A stretch of 64,000 bases of DNA from an uncultured Aquimarina sp. GTDB taxonomy: Bacteria; Bacteroidota; Bacteroidia; Flavobacteriales; Flavobacteriaceae. Under the pieces are notes generated by a model. That model did no database searches. It saw only the letters and a list, made by a program, of their open reading frames with translations, and was not told where the DNA came from. Of the stretch, positions 18,129 to 28,607 are shown in pieces. The DNA lies in the NCBI RefSeq assembly GCF_947492405.1, contig NZ_CANLMP010000004.1, positions 496,001 to 560,000 of the forward strand, given 5' to 3'. The stretch's first letter is position 1; every line of letters starts with the position of its first letter. The translations under genes and the position numbers were made by a program.

Positions 18129-20915
18129 TTATTTTAGACTTATAAGAATATTAGTCAAATTATCTTTGGAGCCTAAATTAAGCTTTTTTCTTAATCTATG
18201 TCTGCTAACATCGACACTTTGTGAACTTATTCCTAATAGTGGAGCTATTTCTTTTGAAGAAAGATTCATTTTAAGGTATGCACATAACCTTAAATCCTTG
18301 GAAGTAAGGTTAGGGTAATTTTTAGAAAGTTTTTCATAAAACTCTTGATGTGACTTATCAAAATTAATCTCAAACAACTTACTTTCTTTATCAGTAATAT
18401 AATAATCCACTAATCTTACCAACTCATTATAGCTATTAGTTGGCAATTTCTGAGCAGAAGAACCTTGCACTTTGACAATTTTGTCCTTTATCTTCTTAAG
18501 AATCTTATTTTTATTTAAGTTAACATAGGCAATCTGAGTAAGCTCTCTACTTTTTGCTTTTATCTCATCTTGTAATTTAGAATTATTTAACTCAATAATT
18601 TTATGCTCCTGTTCTAATTTCTGAGCTCTATGTTCCTCCTCCTGTTTTTGAAGTTTTTCTGCTTTTTGTTCTAACAAAATTCGTTCTTGCTTCTTCATTT
18701 TATATCGATTAATCCCGATTACCGAAATAATCAATAGCAACAATAATAGCAGATACAAAACATATGCCCAATGTGTTCTATAAATAGGAGGTTTTATACT
18801 GAAACTAAAAGTACTTTCCCTAAAATCACCATTGTATTTAGCTCTTATTTTAAACGTATATTTTCCTTCTTTGAGATTAAACAAGGTTTGTTCTGTTGCA
18901 GTAGTTTTCTCACTCCATTCATTATCATTTAGACGAGTTTGATATGCTATTTCCTGACCATATATGGGTAGTGCATAATTAATCTTAAGATCATTATCGG
19001 AAAATGGTATTTCAGAATCAAACACGTATGATTTCCCACTATTCACTGAAACGAAATCTCTGATTAACACATCACTTTTAATATTTCTGGTTATCGTCTT
19101 TTTACCTTTGGAATACATGGCGTAACCATTAAAAACAGGAATGATTTTATTCTTTTTACTCAATGAAAAAACATTAAGAACGTCAGGTATCAACTGATCT
19201 TTTAGTTCCGGTAGAGCGGTAAGACCATCTTGATCCTCTACCACCACTTTATCATTATCTACATACCAGGTTTCATCTTCTTTTTTAAGTATTCTCGGAG
19301 CGTATCCTTTGTTTAAACCGATTTCAGATTTTGCAAAAGCATTTTCATCACTAGAATAGGTATAAGAATGAAAGTTTGATGTTATAACAATCTTATTTTC
19401 AACTTTTGAAAGGGATATCCTTTTTCCGTCAAAATCACTTACCGGATAAAACTCAAGGGTTTTTAATTCCTTACTATCGTAATCCAAACGATACTTAAAT
19501 ACACCATCAGTTCCTAGAGCCACCCAAAGATTGTTTTCTTCATCAACTTCTAAATATCTACCTGATTTCTCAAAACCTTTTAATTTATATCCTTCCCATT
19601 TATCATCAATTCTTTGGTACAAGGAGATTCCGTTATAATTTCCAGAAACGATAACATTATTCTTTCCTGGCACTTCAAATTTTCGAAAATTCCAAGCACC
19701 CAAATCTTCTCCCATTCTTGCCAGGACCTTTCCATTTAAAGCATAAGCACCTTTATCGTGTCCAACATAAATTTCATCTTCAACTCTTTCAATATTCCAG
19801 ACTTGTCCGTTAAGTAATAATTCTAATGCATCATTAGAATTTCCTGAGATATTATCTGTAACATAGAGTCCCTGATTAGTTCCTAAATAAGTTAGATTTT
19901 GTTCCTTAACTACAGCATAAGTGGATCCCAGATCCCCATAATAATCATAATAATAAGTAAGAGGAGAGTTCAATTTCACATAATCTACACCGTAATCTAA
20001 TGCAAGCCAAAGATTATCTTCGTCATCTTGATATATAGAAAGTATCGTGTTATTTTGTAATCCATTTCGCTTATTAATATTATTTATTTCTCCTGTTTTA
20101 AGATCTATTATATACAAGCCATTAGAAACAGTTCCAAGCGCTATTCTATTATCACTAAGTTTTAGAAAAGAAAAGATCTGAGCTTTCTCTACTTCATCAG
20201 ACATTAAAAAATCAAGAGGAATCAAACTATTCCCAACAAGTTTATATACCCCTTTGGTATCCGTTATAATAATTAGATCTTCATTAACCTTAGTAACTCC
20301 AATAATATTCTCATTTAAATTAGAGTCACTAATTACTGGGATCAGGTTAGTTTCCTGCAATCTAAAAACACCATACTTAAGGTCGTTTACATATATTTGA
20401 TCATCTACCTTATAGCTCCATTTAAACCGATAAGGAGCCGGTATTTTAGTAATGATATTATCTTGATTAACATATAAATTTCTGAAGGTTTGAAAAACGA
20501 TTTCGTTATTAATAAAATGAGTCCTCCAATATTCTTCAATATCGGCTACAACATCTTTTTTGCTATTCCTTAATGGCTGTACATGGTAGTTATCGTAACC
20601 ATTTTTAATTAACATACCATGATGCCCATCTGCCCCAAAATAAACTGTATCTTTATTCTTAACAAGTAGACTTCTATTAACCATTTCCGGATTAGTCGCT
20701 ACAGAAGTCCAATCGGTTCCGTCAAATATCAAAACCTCATTACCATTCGCAATATAAATCAAGCCATTCTCATCCTGCTTAATATCCCAAGACTGAGCAT
20801 TAAACCCCATGTTTTTAGTATCATAATGGGTAATTTTAGGAAGTGTTTTATTCTTTATAGATTGGGAATAAACCGAAAAGGACAAACAACAAAGTATAAT
20901 AAAAAAACGATACAT
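18129..20915 (-). CDS. Membrane-bound beta-propeller/Y_Y_Y sensor with LuxR-type HTH (SusR-like)
   Basis: The 928-residue protein has a signal peptide (cleavage near VYSQS), a long two-component-regulator-type beta-propeller region (for example TILSIYQDDEDNLWLALDYG), a Y_Y_Y domain at about residues 640-710 and one transmembrane helix at about 715-735 (YVLYLLLLLLLIISVIG). A long coiled coil follows, with a C-terminal HTH at 869-928 (LTSKDLRLCAYLKMNLSSKE; LGISSQSVDVSRHRLRKKLN). There is no histidine kinase domain, so the sensor seems joined directly to DNA binding. The architecture suggests a periplasmic oligosaccharide sensor activating this locus; that role is inferred. Confidence 0.88.
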   Translation of the reverse strand: MYRFFIILCCLSFSVYSQSIKNKTLPKITHYDTKNMGFNAQSWDIKQDENGLIYIANGNEVLIFDGTDWTSVATNPEMVNRSLLVKNKDTVYFGADGHHGMLIKNGYDNYHVQPLRNSKKDVVADIEEYWRTHFINNEIVFQTFRNLYVNQDNIITKIPAPYRFKWSYKVDDQIYVNDLKYGVFRLQETNLIPVISDSNLNENIIGVTKVNEDLIIITDTKGVYKLVGNSLIPLDFLMSDEVEKAQIFSFLKLSDNRIALGTVSNGLYIIDLKTGEINNINKRNGLQNNTILSIYQDDEDNLWLALDYGVDYVKLNSPLTYYYDYYGDLGSTYAVVKEQNLTYLGTNQGLYVTDNISGNSNDALELLLNGQVWNIERVEDEIYVGHDKGAYALNGKVLARMGEDLGAWNFRKFEVPGKNNVIVSGNYNGISLYQRIDDKWEGYKLKGFEKSGRYLEVDEENNLWVALGTDGVFKYRLDYDSKELKTLEFYPVSDFDGKRISLSKVENKIVITSNFHSYTYSSDENAFAKSEIGLNKGYAPRILKKEDETWYVDNDKVVVEDQDGLTALPELKDQLIPDVLNVFSLSKKNKIIPVFNGYAMYSKGKKTITRNIKSDVLIRDFVSVNSGKSYVFDSEIPFSDNDLKINYALPIYGQEIAYQTRLNDNEWSEKTTATEQTLFNLKEGKYTFKIRAKYNGDFRESTFSFSIKPPIYRTHWAYVLYLLLLLLLIISVIGINRYKMKKQERILLEQKAEKLQKQEEEHRAQKLEQEHKIIELNNSKLQDEIKAKSRELTQIAYVNLNKNKILKKIKDKIVKVQGSSAQKLPTNSYNELVRLVDYYITDKESKLFEINFDKSHQEFYEKLSKNYPNLTSKDLRLCAYLKMNLSSKEIAPLLGISSQSVDVSRHRLRKKLNLGSKDNLTNILISLK

Positions 20916-21052
20916 TAGATGAGTTTTTACATAAGTAAGCTTATCAAATATACCATTAAAATCTTAACACATTTTACAAACTACTTGTTTATAAAATATT
21001 AATAAGTCATCAATGCTAATTTACCAAAAAGACAGACACTAAGTCTAGGCAG

Positions 21053-23329
21053 TTATTTAAGCTTAATTTTTTTCTTTAAATCTCCGATTCTAATTTCAAA
21101 ATCACCTGGTTCCGCAACTGTTTCTAAATTTTCATTAACAAAGGATAATTCATCTTTTGTGATTGTAAATGAAACTTTTTTAGATTCTCCTTTATTCAAT
21201 GCTATCTTATCATATCCTTTTAGTGCACGAACTTCTGGTGTAATGCTGGCATATAGATCACTTATAAAAAGTAACACAGTTTCTTTTCCTTTTCTACTTC
21301 CTGTATTAGTAATATCTACAGAAACTTCAATTGATCCCTTCTGATCCATTTCTGCAGAACTAATCGATAAATTGGTATATTCAAAACTAGTATAAGATAA
21401 TCCATCTCCAAATTCATATTGCTGATCGTAATCAGATTCATAATAATTAGGCACAGAAATATTATCCGAGTGTTTATGATTATAATTCACAAACGCGTGC
21501 GGATGTTTTGGATAATTAATAGGTAACCTTCCTGATGGATTTTCCATCCCAAATAATAAATCTACTAAAGCATCTGCTCCATGATTACCTGGTAAATATC
21601 CCATAAAAACTGCATCAACTAACGGTTCTATTTCATTAAAAATAATTGGCCTTCCTTCTAATAGAACAAGTATTATTTTTTTCCCAGTTTTAGACAGTGC
21701 TTTTGCCAAGTTGATTTGATCCTTCGGCATCAAGATGGAATTTATATTTCCTGGAGTTTCCGTATATGAGTTCTCTCCTAAGCATAATACTATTACATCA
21801 CTTTGTTTTGCAGCTTTTACTGCTGCATCAATATTACTTTCTCCTTCAAAAGAAACTCCTTGTATAAATGTAGCATTACCTAAATTCGTAAAAGCTTCTG
21901 CAATTGTATTCTTATCTTTTGCATAATTATCAGCTTCGCTACCTTGCCAATTATAAGACCAGCCTCCATTAAGCGATCTCATAGTATTAGCAGTTGGACC
22001 TGTTACTAATATTTTAGCACTCTTTTCTAGAGGAAGGATATTGTCCTTATTTTTTAATAATGTAAACGATTCTACTGCTGCTTTCTTACTCACGGCAGCA
22101 AATTTATCCGAACCAAAATCTGGATATTTTTTTGGATCTGTTACTGGATTTTCGAACAATCCTAATTGCATTTTAACTTTTAAGATTCTAGAAACTGCAC
22201 TATTGATTCTTTCTTCAGAAACACTTCCTTCTTTTACAAGTTCCACCAATAATTCTGCGAATTCAAAATCATGAGGCACCATACTCATATCTATTCCTGC
22301 ATTAACAGACATTTTAATTGCGTCTTTAATAGTTTCTGCTACTTTATGTCGTGTATGAAGGTAATTTATATCTGCCCAATCTGTAACCGCTATGCCATCA
22401 AAACCTAATTCGCCTCTTAATACATCTGTTAGCAAAAACTTACTTGCGTGCACGGGAACGCCATTAATTTCTCCAGAATTAATCATTAAAGTTACCGACC
22501 CTGCATCTACTGCTTCTTTAAATGCTGGTAAAAAATATTGTCTTAGCTCTCTCTCTGGTATCCATGCTGGCGTTCGATCTTTACCAGAAAGTGGAACGCT
22601 ATACCCTAAATAGTGTTTCATACAGGAAGCAACGGTATTCGGATCTCCTAATGTTCCCTGATACCCTTCTACCATAGCAACACCCATGGTTTTCCCTAAG
22701 TACACATCTTCTCCAAATGTTTCCCACAATCTTGGCCATAACGGATTTCTCCCTAAACCTAAAACAGGAGAAAAATTCCAAGGAATCGAAGAAGCTCTGG
22801 TTTCATAAGCAGATATTTTTGCTGCTTCTTTTACCAGATCTTTATTAAAAGTTGCCGCCAATCCTATTTGTTGCGGAAATAATGTGGCTCCGATAGTATA
22901 GTTTACTCCGTGAATGGCATCTATTCCATAAATAATTGGAATCTGCCTTGGTGTTTTTGCCGCCTCATCTTGAAAGGTTTTAATAGTTTTATACCAATCC
23001 TGTCTTGACAAAGGCACTCCTGGAGTGTTAAGTATTGAACCAACCTTATATGTATGGATAGCTTTATGTACCAACGCAGAATCTAACGCATAAGGTTGAG
23101 ATGAGCTATATTGATTATCACCTTTTGTTACAACATCAAGCGTAATCTGTGTCATTTGGCCAACCTTTTCTTCTAAAGTCATTTTAGAAAGTAAGGTTGC
23201 TACTTTAGTATCTAATTCTGTACTTATAATTGATTTTTCTGACATTGACTTCTCATCCTCTTTATTTGATTCTGAACTACAACTTGCTACAACTAGAACC
23301 AACAATATTATATATAATTTTTGCATCAT
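21053..23329 (-). CDS. GH3 beta-glucosidase-family lipoprotein
   Basis: A glycoside hydrolase family 3 enzyme of about 758 residues. The start at 23329 is preferred over 23359: it gives a clean lipoprotein signal (MMQKLYIILLVLVVASC, lipobox VVASC) and a 1-bp gap to the upstream GH3 stop instead of a 29-bp overlap. GH3 N-terminal motifs (IPIIYGIDAIHGVNY, KHYLGYS) and the nucleophile block GFDGIAVTDW are visible, as are the C-terminal GH3_C (LLKNKDNILPLE; GRPIIFNE) and fibronectin type III-like domains. TDW replaces the more common SDW, with Asp retained. It probably releases glucose from beta-linked oligosaccharides at the envelope. Confidence 0.94.
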   Translation of the reverse strand: MMQKLYIILLVLVVASCSSESNKEDEKSMSEKSIISTELDTKVATLLSKMTLEEKVGQMTQITLDVVTKGDNQYSSSQPYALDSALVHKAIHTYKVGSILNTPGVPLSRQDWYKTIKTFQDEAAKTPRQIPIIYGIDAIHGVNYTIGATLFPQQIGLAATFNKDLVKEAAKISAYETRASSIPWNFSPVLGLGRNPLWPRLWETFGEDVYLGKTMGVAMVEGYQGTLGDPNTVASCMKHYLGYSVPLSGKDRTPAWIPERELRQYFLPAFKEAVDAGSVTLMINSGEINGVPVHASKFLLTDVLRGELGFDGIAVTDWADINYLHTRHKVAETIKDAIKMSVNAGIDMSMVPHDFEFAELLVELVKEGSVSEERINSAVSRILKVKMQLGLFENPVTDPKKYPDFGSDKFAAVSKKAAVESFTLLKNKDNILPLEKSAKILVTGPTANTMRSLNGGWSYNWQGSEADNYAKDKNTIAEAFTNLGNATFIQGVSFEGESNIDAAVKAAKQSDVIVLCLGENSYTETPGNINSILMPKDQINLAKALSKTGKKIILVLLEGRPIIFNEIEPLVDAVFMGYLPGNHGADALVDLLFGMENPSGRLPINYPKHPHAFVNYNHKHSDNISVPNYYESDYDQQYEFGDGLSYTSFEYTNLSISSAEMDQKGSIEVSVDITNTGSRKGKETVLLFISDLYASITPEVRALKGYDKIALNKGESKKVSFTITKDELSFVNENLETVAEPGDFEIRIGDLKKKIKLK

Positions 23330-23330
23330 T

Positions 23331-25646
23331 TTATTTTTTAAAAGAAAAATTGACTTCAAGATCAGTATTCGAAGTACCTCCTACAAAAGCTTTAAAATCC
23401 CCAGATTCAGCTTCCCATTTTTTATTTGCTGTATAAAATTGAATTGTCTCTTCACTAATACTAAAAGTAACTGTTTTACTTTCTTTAGGTTCTAGTTCAA
23501 TTAACTCAAATCCTTTTAGTTCTTTTATCGGACGTGTTAAACTTCCAATTAAATCCCTAATATATAATTGCACCACTTCTTTCCCTTTTCTCTTACCGGT
23601 ATTTGTAACAGTTACCGAAACAGACAGATTTCCTCCAGAAGAAAAAGACGGAGCACTTATTTTTAAATCTTTATATTTAAAAGTTGTGTAGCTTAATCCA
23701 TGTCCAAAGGGATATAGAGCATCATTTTTTTCATCAGTATAATGTGACCAAAACACCATCCCATCAAGGTTTGAAGGTCTCCCTGTATTTTTTACATTGT
23801 AATATAATGGTAACTGACCAACATTTCTTGGAAAAGAAACAGGTAGTTTACCAGAAGGATTATAATCCCCAAATAAAACATCTGCAATTGCATTTCCAGA
23901 TGCTGAACCCAAATGCCAGGTTTCTAATATCGAAGGTACTTTTTCTGCAATATCTGAAATTGCCATAGGACGCCCATTCATAAGCACCACCACTATATTT
24001 TTATTAATCGCATAGATCTCTTCGAATAATTTTTGTTGAGGCTTTGTTAACTCAATACTTACTTGACTTCTAGCTTCTCCAGACTGAAAAGCTTCTTCTC
24101 CAATAGCTAAAACTACGACTTCTGCATCTTTAGCTATTTTTACTGCCTCCTCAATACCTTCAAAACTATCCCTATTTACTTTTAAATCACGCACAAAACT
24201 CCTATCACCCACTCCAAGTTCTACTCCTTTAGCATATGATATTTTAGCACCTTGATTAGCTGCAGTTTTAATTCCTTCTAGAAGTGAAACTGCAGAATTA
24301 GGGGTTGCCATACCTCTCCAACTACCAATGGGAGTATCTTTATCATCGGCTAAGGGGCCTATAACGGCAATACTTTTGATATTTTTTTTAAGGGGCAATA
24401 CATCGTTGTCATTTTTTAACAAAACGATAGACTTTCTTGCTACATCTCTAGAAGCTTCTATATGTTCTTTAGTATATACATCTTTTTTCTCTCTTTCTTC
24501 ATCACAATATTTATATGGGTCATCAAATAATCCCAACTTAAATTTAACTCGAAGTATTCTCTTAGCAGCATCATCGATTAGTTTTTCATCTACCTTTCCC
24601 TCTTTTACCAACTGCTCTAAACCTGTTTCATAAGCTCTTCCTTCCATATCCATATCATTACCAGCATGTATCGCTAGTTCTGCAGCATGTGTTTTATCCT
24701 TTGCATACCCATGAAATATCATCTCTGCAATAGATGCCCAATCAGAAACTATAAATCCGTCCCAATCCCAAGTATTCTTAAGAATATCTCTCTGCAGTCC
24801 TTTATGCCCAGTTGCTGGTATACCATCGATTTCATTAAACGAACTCATCATAGAAGCAACACCGGCACCAACCGCGGCCTTAAAAGGAGGTAATACTGTA
24901 TTATGCAACTCATACTCACCAATACTTACTGTATTATAATCTCTTCCTCCTTCTGCAAAACCATATGCTGCAAAATGCTTAGCACAAGCAGCTAACGTAT
25001 TCTTATTGGATAAATCATTCCCCTGAAAACCTTTTATTCTAGCAACGGCAATTTTTGATGCTAAAAAAGGGTCCTCTCCAGCTCCTTCCATAACTCTACC
25101 CCAACGAGCATCTCTAGAAATATCCATCATAGGTCCAAATGCCCAATTAATCCCAGAAGCAGTTGCTTCTTTTGCAGCTATAGATGATGACTTTGTGATT
25201 GCCTCTAAATCCCAACTTGCGCTTTCTCCAAGCGGGATAGGAAACATAGTTTTAAAACCATGTATAACATCGTATCCAAAAAGTAATGGTATTTTTAATC
25301 GTGAATTTTCTATAACAGTTTTCTGCAATTCTTTAGTTCCTGCAACCGATGTAGCATTAAGCATAGCTCCAACTTCTCCGTTTTTCAGTTTTTCATATTT
25401 TTCTTTGTTTCCTACATCAGAAGGTGGTCCGGTTACATCCCAACTTCCATTATATAATACAAGCTGTCCTATTTTTTCTTTAATTGTCATCAAAGAAAGT
25501 AGAGAATCTACTTTTCTTTCAATAATATCTGAAGACTCTTGACTCTCCTTATCTTGAGAAAAACTAAATTTAGGAACCATTAATAAAAGACCTATTGTAA
25601 TAATTATGTTAGTACTCCTAAAATTAAATTTTTTATAAATTTTCAC
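23331..25646 (-). CDS. GH3 beta-glucosidase, periplasmic
   Basis: The 771-residue protein has an N-terminal signal peptide (ending near KFSFSQD), the GH3 catalytic domain (IPLLFGYDVIHGFKT; KHFAAYGFAEGGRDYN; nucleophile block WDGFIVSDW), a GH3_C domain with SIVLLKNDNDVLPLKK and GEARSQ, and a C-terminal fibronectin III-like domain. The closest well-known family members are BglX-type beta-glucosidases. It is the first gene of the GH3 pair and ends 1 bp before the next start, so the two are translationally coupled. Substrate linkage is not decidable from sequence. Confidence 0.94.
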   Translation of the reverse strand: MKIYKKFNFRSTNIIITIGLLLMVPKFSFSQDKESQESSDIIERKVDSLLSLMTIKEKIGQLVLYNGSWDVTGPPSDVGNKEKYEKLKNGEVGAMLNATSVAGTKELQKTVIENSRLKIPLLFGYDVIHGFKTMFPIPLGESASWDLEAITKSSSIAAKEATASGINWAFGPMMDISRDARWGRVMEGAGEDPFLASKIAVARIKGFQGNDLSNKNTLAACAKHFAAYGFAEGGRDYNTVSIGEYELHNTVLPPFKAAVGAGVASMMSSFNEIDGIPATGHKGLQRDILKNTWDWDGFIVSDWASIAEMIFHGYAKDKTHAAELAIHAGNDMDMEGRAYETGLEQLVKEGKVDEKLIDDAAKRILRVKFKLGLFDDPYKYCDEEREKKDVYTKEHIEASRDVARKSIVLLKNDNDVLPLKKNIKSIAVIGPLADDKDTPIGSWRGMATPNSAVSLLEGIKTAANQGAKISYAKGVELGVGDRSFVRDLKVNRDSFEGIEEAVKIAKDAEVVVLAIGEEAFQSGEARSQVSIELTKPQQKLFEEIYAINKNIVVVLMNGRPMAISDIAEKVPSILETWHLGSASGNAIADVLFGDYNPSGKLPVSFPRNVGQLPLYYNVKNTGRPSNLDGMVFWSHYTDEKNDALYPFGHGLSYTTFKYKDLKISAPSFSSGGNLSVSVTVTNTGKRKGKEVVQLYIRDLIGSLTRPIKELKGFELIELEPKESKTVTFSISEETIQFYTANKKWEAESGDFKAFVGGTSNTDLEVNFSFKK

Positions 25647-26301
25647 TGATTTTGCTTTTTAGTTATTTGCAATAAATGATTAAACAAATCTATCTTCTCT
25701 ATTTACTTAAAAAATATTAACTCTATAATCATTTAAAGAGTAAATAAATATTTTAGATTTTTTACTATGAATATTGATAAAACTACAACATTACATCCTA
25801 ATTCGCTATAATAAACCAATCTTAACATTGTATTTACATGTTACAATAAAAGTTTAAAGATAATTTTTAAATATTCAAAAAAAACACTGTAATTCAGTCA
25901 TTTATGTTTTCTAACTGTTAAAAGAAGAAATGATTGACCAGCTTACGAAACAAAACCTAGTAAAGATTAATTATATATATTAAATCAAAGAATTTTATAA
26001 ATACGGCTAAATATTATCTATCTATTTTCAAATTAAAAAGAAGCTCATTATCTTAACAATTGCAATTAAAAAAACCAATATCAAAATTAAAGCAATACTT
26101 TAATAAGTATACAATTCAAGTCTTTTCATCTTTTTATAACCAACAATTTGTAAAAAAAAGACTTAATTATTTAACATTAGCTTTTATTTTAACCGCATAA
26201 TGATGATTTTAGTCCTTATAAAATAAATATAAGTTTATTGTAAGTTTTGGTAAATTCTATACGACTAACAGTAAATGTCTGTAACTAAAAAATGACACAG
26301 C
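25647..26301. other. Intergenic region, no gene seen
   Basis: This 655-bp, very AT-rich divergent gap separates the GH3 operon from the arsenosugar operon. I see no coding signal, RNA gene, strong hairpin or clear Bacteroidota promoter (TTTG with TAnnTTTG). It must contain the promoters of both operons. Confidence 0.6.
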
Positions 26302-26637
26302 ATGTCTAAAACATATTACGATCCCGCGGATCTAAGAAAATTTGGAAAGATAACAGAATGGAGTGAAGAACTTGGAACTAAATTCTTTGATTACTATGGA
26401 AAAGTTTTTGAAGAAGGTGCATTAACTGCACGCGAAAAGTCTTTAATTGCATTAGCAGTCTCTCACGTAGTAAAATGTCCTTATTGTATTGATGCCTATA
26501 CGAAGGATGGACTTCAGAGAGGAATTACTAAAGAAGAAATGATGGAAGCCGTGCACGCTGGAGCAGCTATAGAGAGTGGAGCTACATTGGTACACGGTGT
26601 GCAGATGATGAATAAATACGAAAAATTGTCAATGTAA
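26302..26637 (+). CDS. Arsenosugar biosynthesis-associated AhpD/CMD-like protein
   Basis: This 111-residue protein belongs to the carboxymuconolactone decarboxylase/AhpD-like superfamily. The redox-type motif CPYCIDAYT contains CxxC, and it is preceded by AREKSLIALAVSHVVK. The small single-domain form next to a radical SAM ArsS gene matches the peroxidase-like family that accompanies arsenosugar genes (TIGR04169 as I recall it). It likely acts as a cytoplasmic thiol redox protein, perhaps reducing an arsenic intermediate; the actual reaction is unproven. First gene of the operon, 62 bp ahead of arsS. Confidence 0.88.
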   Translation: MSKTYYDPADLRKFGKITEWSEELGTKFFDYYGKVFEEGALTAREKSLIALAVSHVVKCPYCIDAYTKDGLQRGITKEEMMEAVHAGAAIESGATLVHGVQMMNKYEKLSM

Positions 26638-26699
26638 ACAGATTACCATTCATACGCTTTACTTTATCAAAAAGAGAATATTACCGCTAAAAACAATGT

Positions 26700-27755
26700 A
26701 TGGCTACTAAGTCACTAAAGAAAAGAAATAACGAACTGGCTAACTCTAATAGACAATTAGAGATTCTGAATAATGGTATTTTTGCAAATGGAGAATTGCC
26801 AAAATTCGCTGATAAAATTGCCGAAATTGGATATGACACATTGCGCCCTAATAAATTGGAAATACTCCAAATTAATGTAGGATATATGTGTAACCAGGTT
26901 TGCGAACATTGTCATGTAGATGCAGGTCCTGATCGAAAAGAAATTATGACTAAGGAGACCATGCAACAGTGTCTCGAAGTTATTAAGAAAACAGGAGCTC
27001 ACACCTTAGATTTAACAGGAGGTGCTCCAGAAATGAATCCTAATTTTAGATGGTTTGTAGAAGAAGCCAGTAAAGCCGGAATCAAAGATTTTATTGTACG
27101 AAGTAATCTTACCATTATCAGAGCAAATAAAAAGTACTATGATTTACCTGATTTTTTCAAAAAACATAATGTACATGTAGTTTCCTCAATGCCTCATTGG
27201 ACTAGAGGTAAAACTGACAAACAACGAGGAGATGGTGTTTTTGACAAATCTATTAAAGCACTTCAGGAACTTAATGAACGTGGATATGGCATGCCAGATA
27301 GTGGCTTGAGATTAGATTTGGTTTATAATCCATCTGGTGCTTTTTTACCAGGTGATCAAGCGTCCATGGAAAAAGATTTTAAAAAAGCTTTATTAGAAGA
27401 TTTTGGAATTCACTTTCATAATTTGTTTGCAATTACTAATTTACCGATCAGTAGATTTTTAGATTATCTAATTGCTTCAGAAAATTATGAAGATTATATG
27501 TATGCACTGGTAGAAGCGTATAATCCATCTGCTGTAGCAAATGTAATGTGTACTAATACTATTTCTATAAGTTGGGATGGTTGGTTATATGATTGTGATT
27601 TTAACCAAATGTTAGATCTTAAAGTTGCTAGTAAAGTAAAACATATTAGTGAGTATAATGAAGAACTACTACAAAACAGAAATATTATTATCTCTCAACA
27701 CTGTTACGGTTGTACTGCTGGCGCAGGAAGTAGTTGTCAAGGAACAGTTGCATAG
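26700..27755 (+). CDS. arsS: Arsenosugar biosynthesis radical SAM protein ArsS
   Basis: The 351-residue protein carries the radical SAM cluster motif CxxxCxxC at C64, C68 and C71 (YMCNQVCEHC), followed by LDLTGGAPEMNP. Its C-terminal Cys-rich domain (DUF3641 type; CTNTISIS, DCDFNQML, HCYGCTAGAGSSCQG) probably holds further iron-sulfur clusters. Characterised ArsS proteins attach a 5'-deoxyadenosyl group from SAM to dimethylarsenite, giving the arsenosugar precursor. The neighbouring ArsM, glycosyltransferase-like and phosphorylase genes fit the same pathway. Confidence 0.93.
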   Translation: MATKSLKKRNNELANSNRQLEILNNGIFANGELPKFADKIAEIGYDTLRPNKLEILQINVGYMCNQVCEHCHVDAGPDRKEIMTKETMQQCLEVIKKTGAHTLDLTGGAPEMNPNFRWFVEEASKAGIKDFIVRSNLTIIRANKKYYDLPDFFKKHNVHVVSSMPHWTRGKTDKQRGDGVFDKSIKALQELNERGYGMPDSGLRLDLVYNPSGAFLPGDQASMEKDFKKALLEDFGIHFHNLFAITNLPISRFLDYLIASENYEDYMYALVEAYNPSAVANVMCTNTISISWDGWLYDCDFNQMLDLKVASKVKHISEYNEELLQNRNIIISQHCYGCTAGAGSSCQGTVA

Positions 27756-27768
27756 TAAATAGCGATAA

Positions 27769-28467
27769 ATGAATAGAAAGACCGCCATATTAATTTTTGC
27801 AAACTCCTCTAAGGAAGAGCTTCTGCATAAATCAATTGTTGGAGGTGAAAAACTGTTTACAGAGCTTACTAAAAAAACACTTGCAGTTGTAGAAAGCTCC
27901 AGGCTTCCGTTTTTTGTATTTACAGAAAAAAATCAAAACGGAAAAACCTTTGGAGAACGTTTTGTAAATGCAATCCAAACTACCTATGATCTTGGATTCG
28001 AGAATATAATCACTATAGGAAATGACACACCTCATTTAAAGAAACATCATTTATTAGAGAGTGCCAGACAACTTGAAAACAGTAAGTTTGTCTTAGGACC
28101 ATCAGCTGATGGTGGATTTTATCTAATGGGATTGCATAAATCTCAGTTCAATATAGATACTTTCTTAAAACTTCCCTGGCAGTCAAAACATTTAGCGAAG
28201 AGTATATCATTTTTAATTAAAAATACAGAAATTGAAGTTGCGCAACTGGAGGTCTTATATGATATTGATACGGTAGACGATCTAAAAATTATTTCTAAAC
28301 TTAATTTCACTCTTTCTAAAGCCCTTCAGGCTATTATATATTATATTACAAACTCTTTAACAGAGATATCAAAACATATTAATTCCACAAAAAAAACCTG
28401 TTATCTCGAATCCTTTTACAATAAAGGTTCTCCTATTTTTTCGAATTCCAGTTTTTACACTTTTTAG
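27769..28467 (+). CDS. Divergent DUF2064/TIGR04282-like glycosyltransferase paralogue
   Basis: The 232-residue protein has a nucleotidyl/glycosyltransferase A-type fold related to DUF2064 and TIGR04282. Conserved pieces are GNDTPHL (metal-binding position) and GPSADGGFYLMGL. Unlike the paralogue at 29105 it lacks the N-terminal KTRL nucleotide-binding motif, reading FANSSKEELLHKS there. It also has a C-terminal tail of about 50 residues with no recognisable similarity. It starts 13 bp after arsS. It may be a second, specialised transferase or an inactive partner. Confidence 0.78.
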   Translation: MNRKTAILIFANSSKEELLHKSIVGGEKLFTELTKKTLAVVESSRLPFFVFTEKNQNGKTFGERFVNAIQTTYDLGFENIITIGNDTPHLKKHHLLESARQLENSKFVLGPSADGGFYLMGLHKSQFNIDTFLKLPWQSKHLAKSISFLIKNTEIEVAQLEVLYDIDTVDDLKIISKLNFTLSKALQAIIYYITNSLTEISKHINSTKKTCYLESFYNKGSPIFSNSSFYTF

Positions 28468-28607
28468 ATCTTATTATTACCTATCTCAAAAAGAAGCTTT
28501 ATAAAATAGACCTGAATACAGGTTTAAAAACTGGTCTCTATAAATAGATCTGCACTTTAACAATCAATTACATCAGATAGACATATTAACTAGACAAGTT
28601 GCTATAT

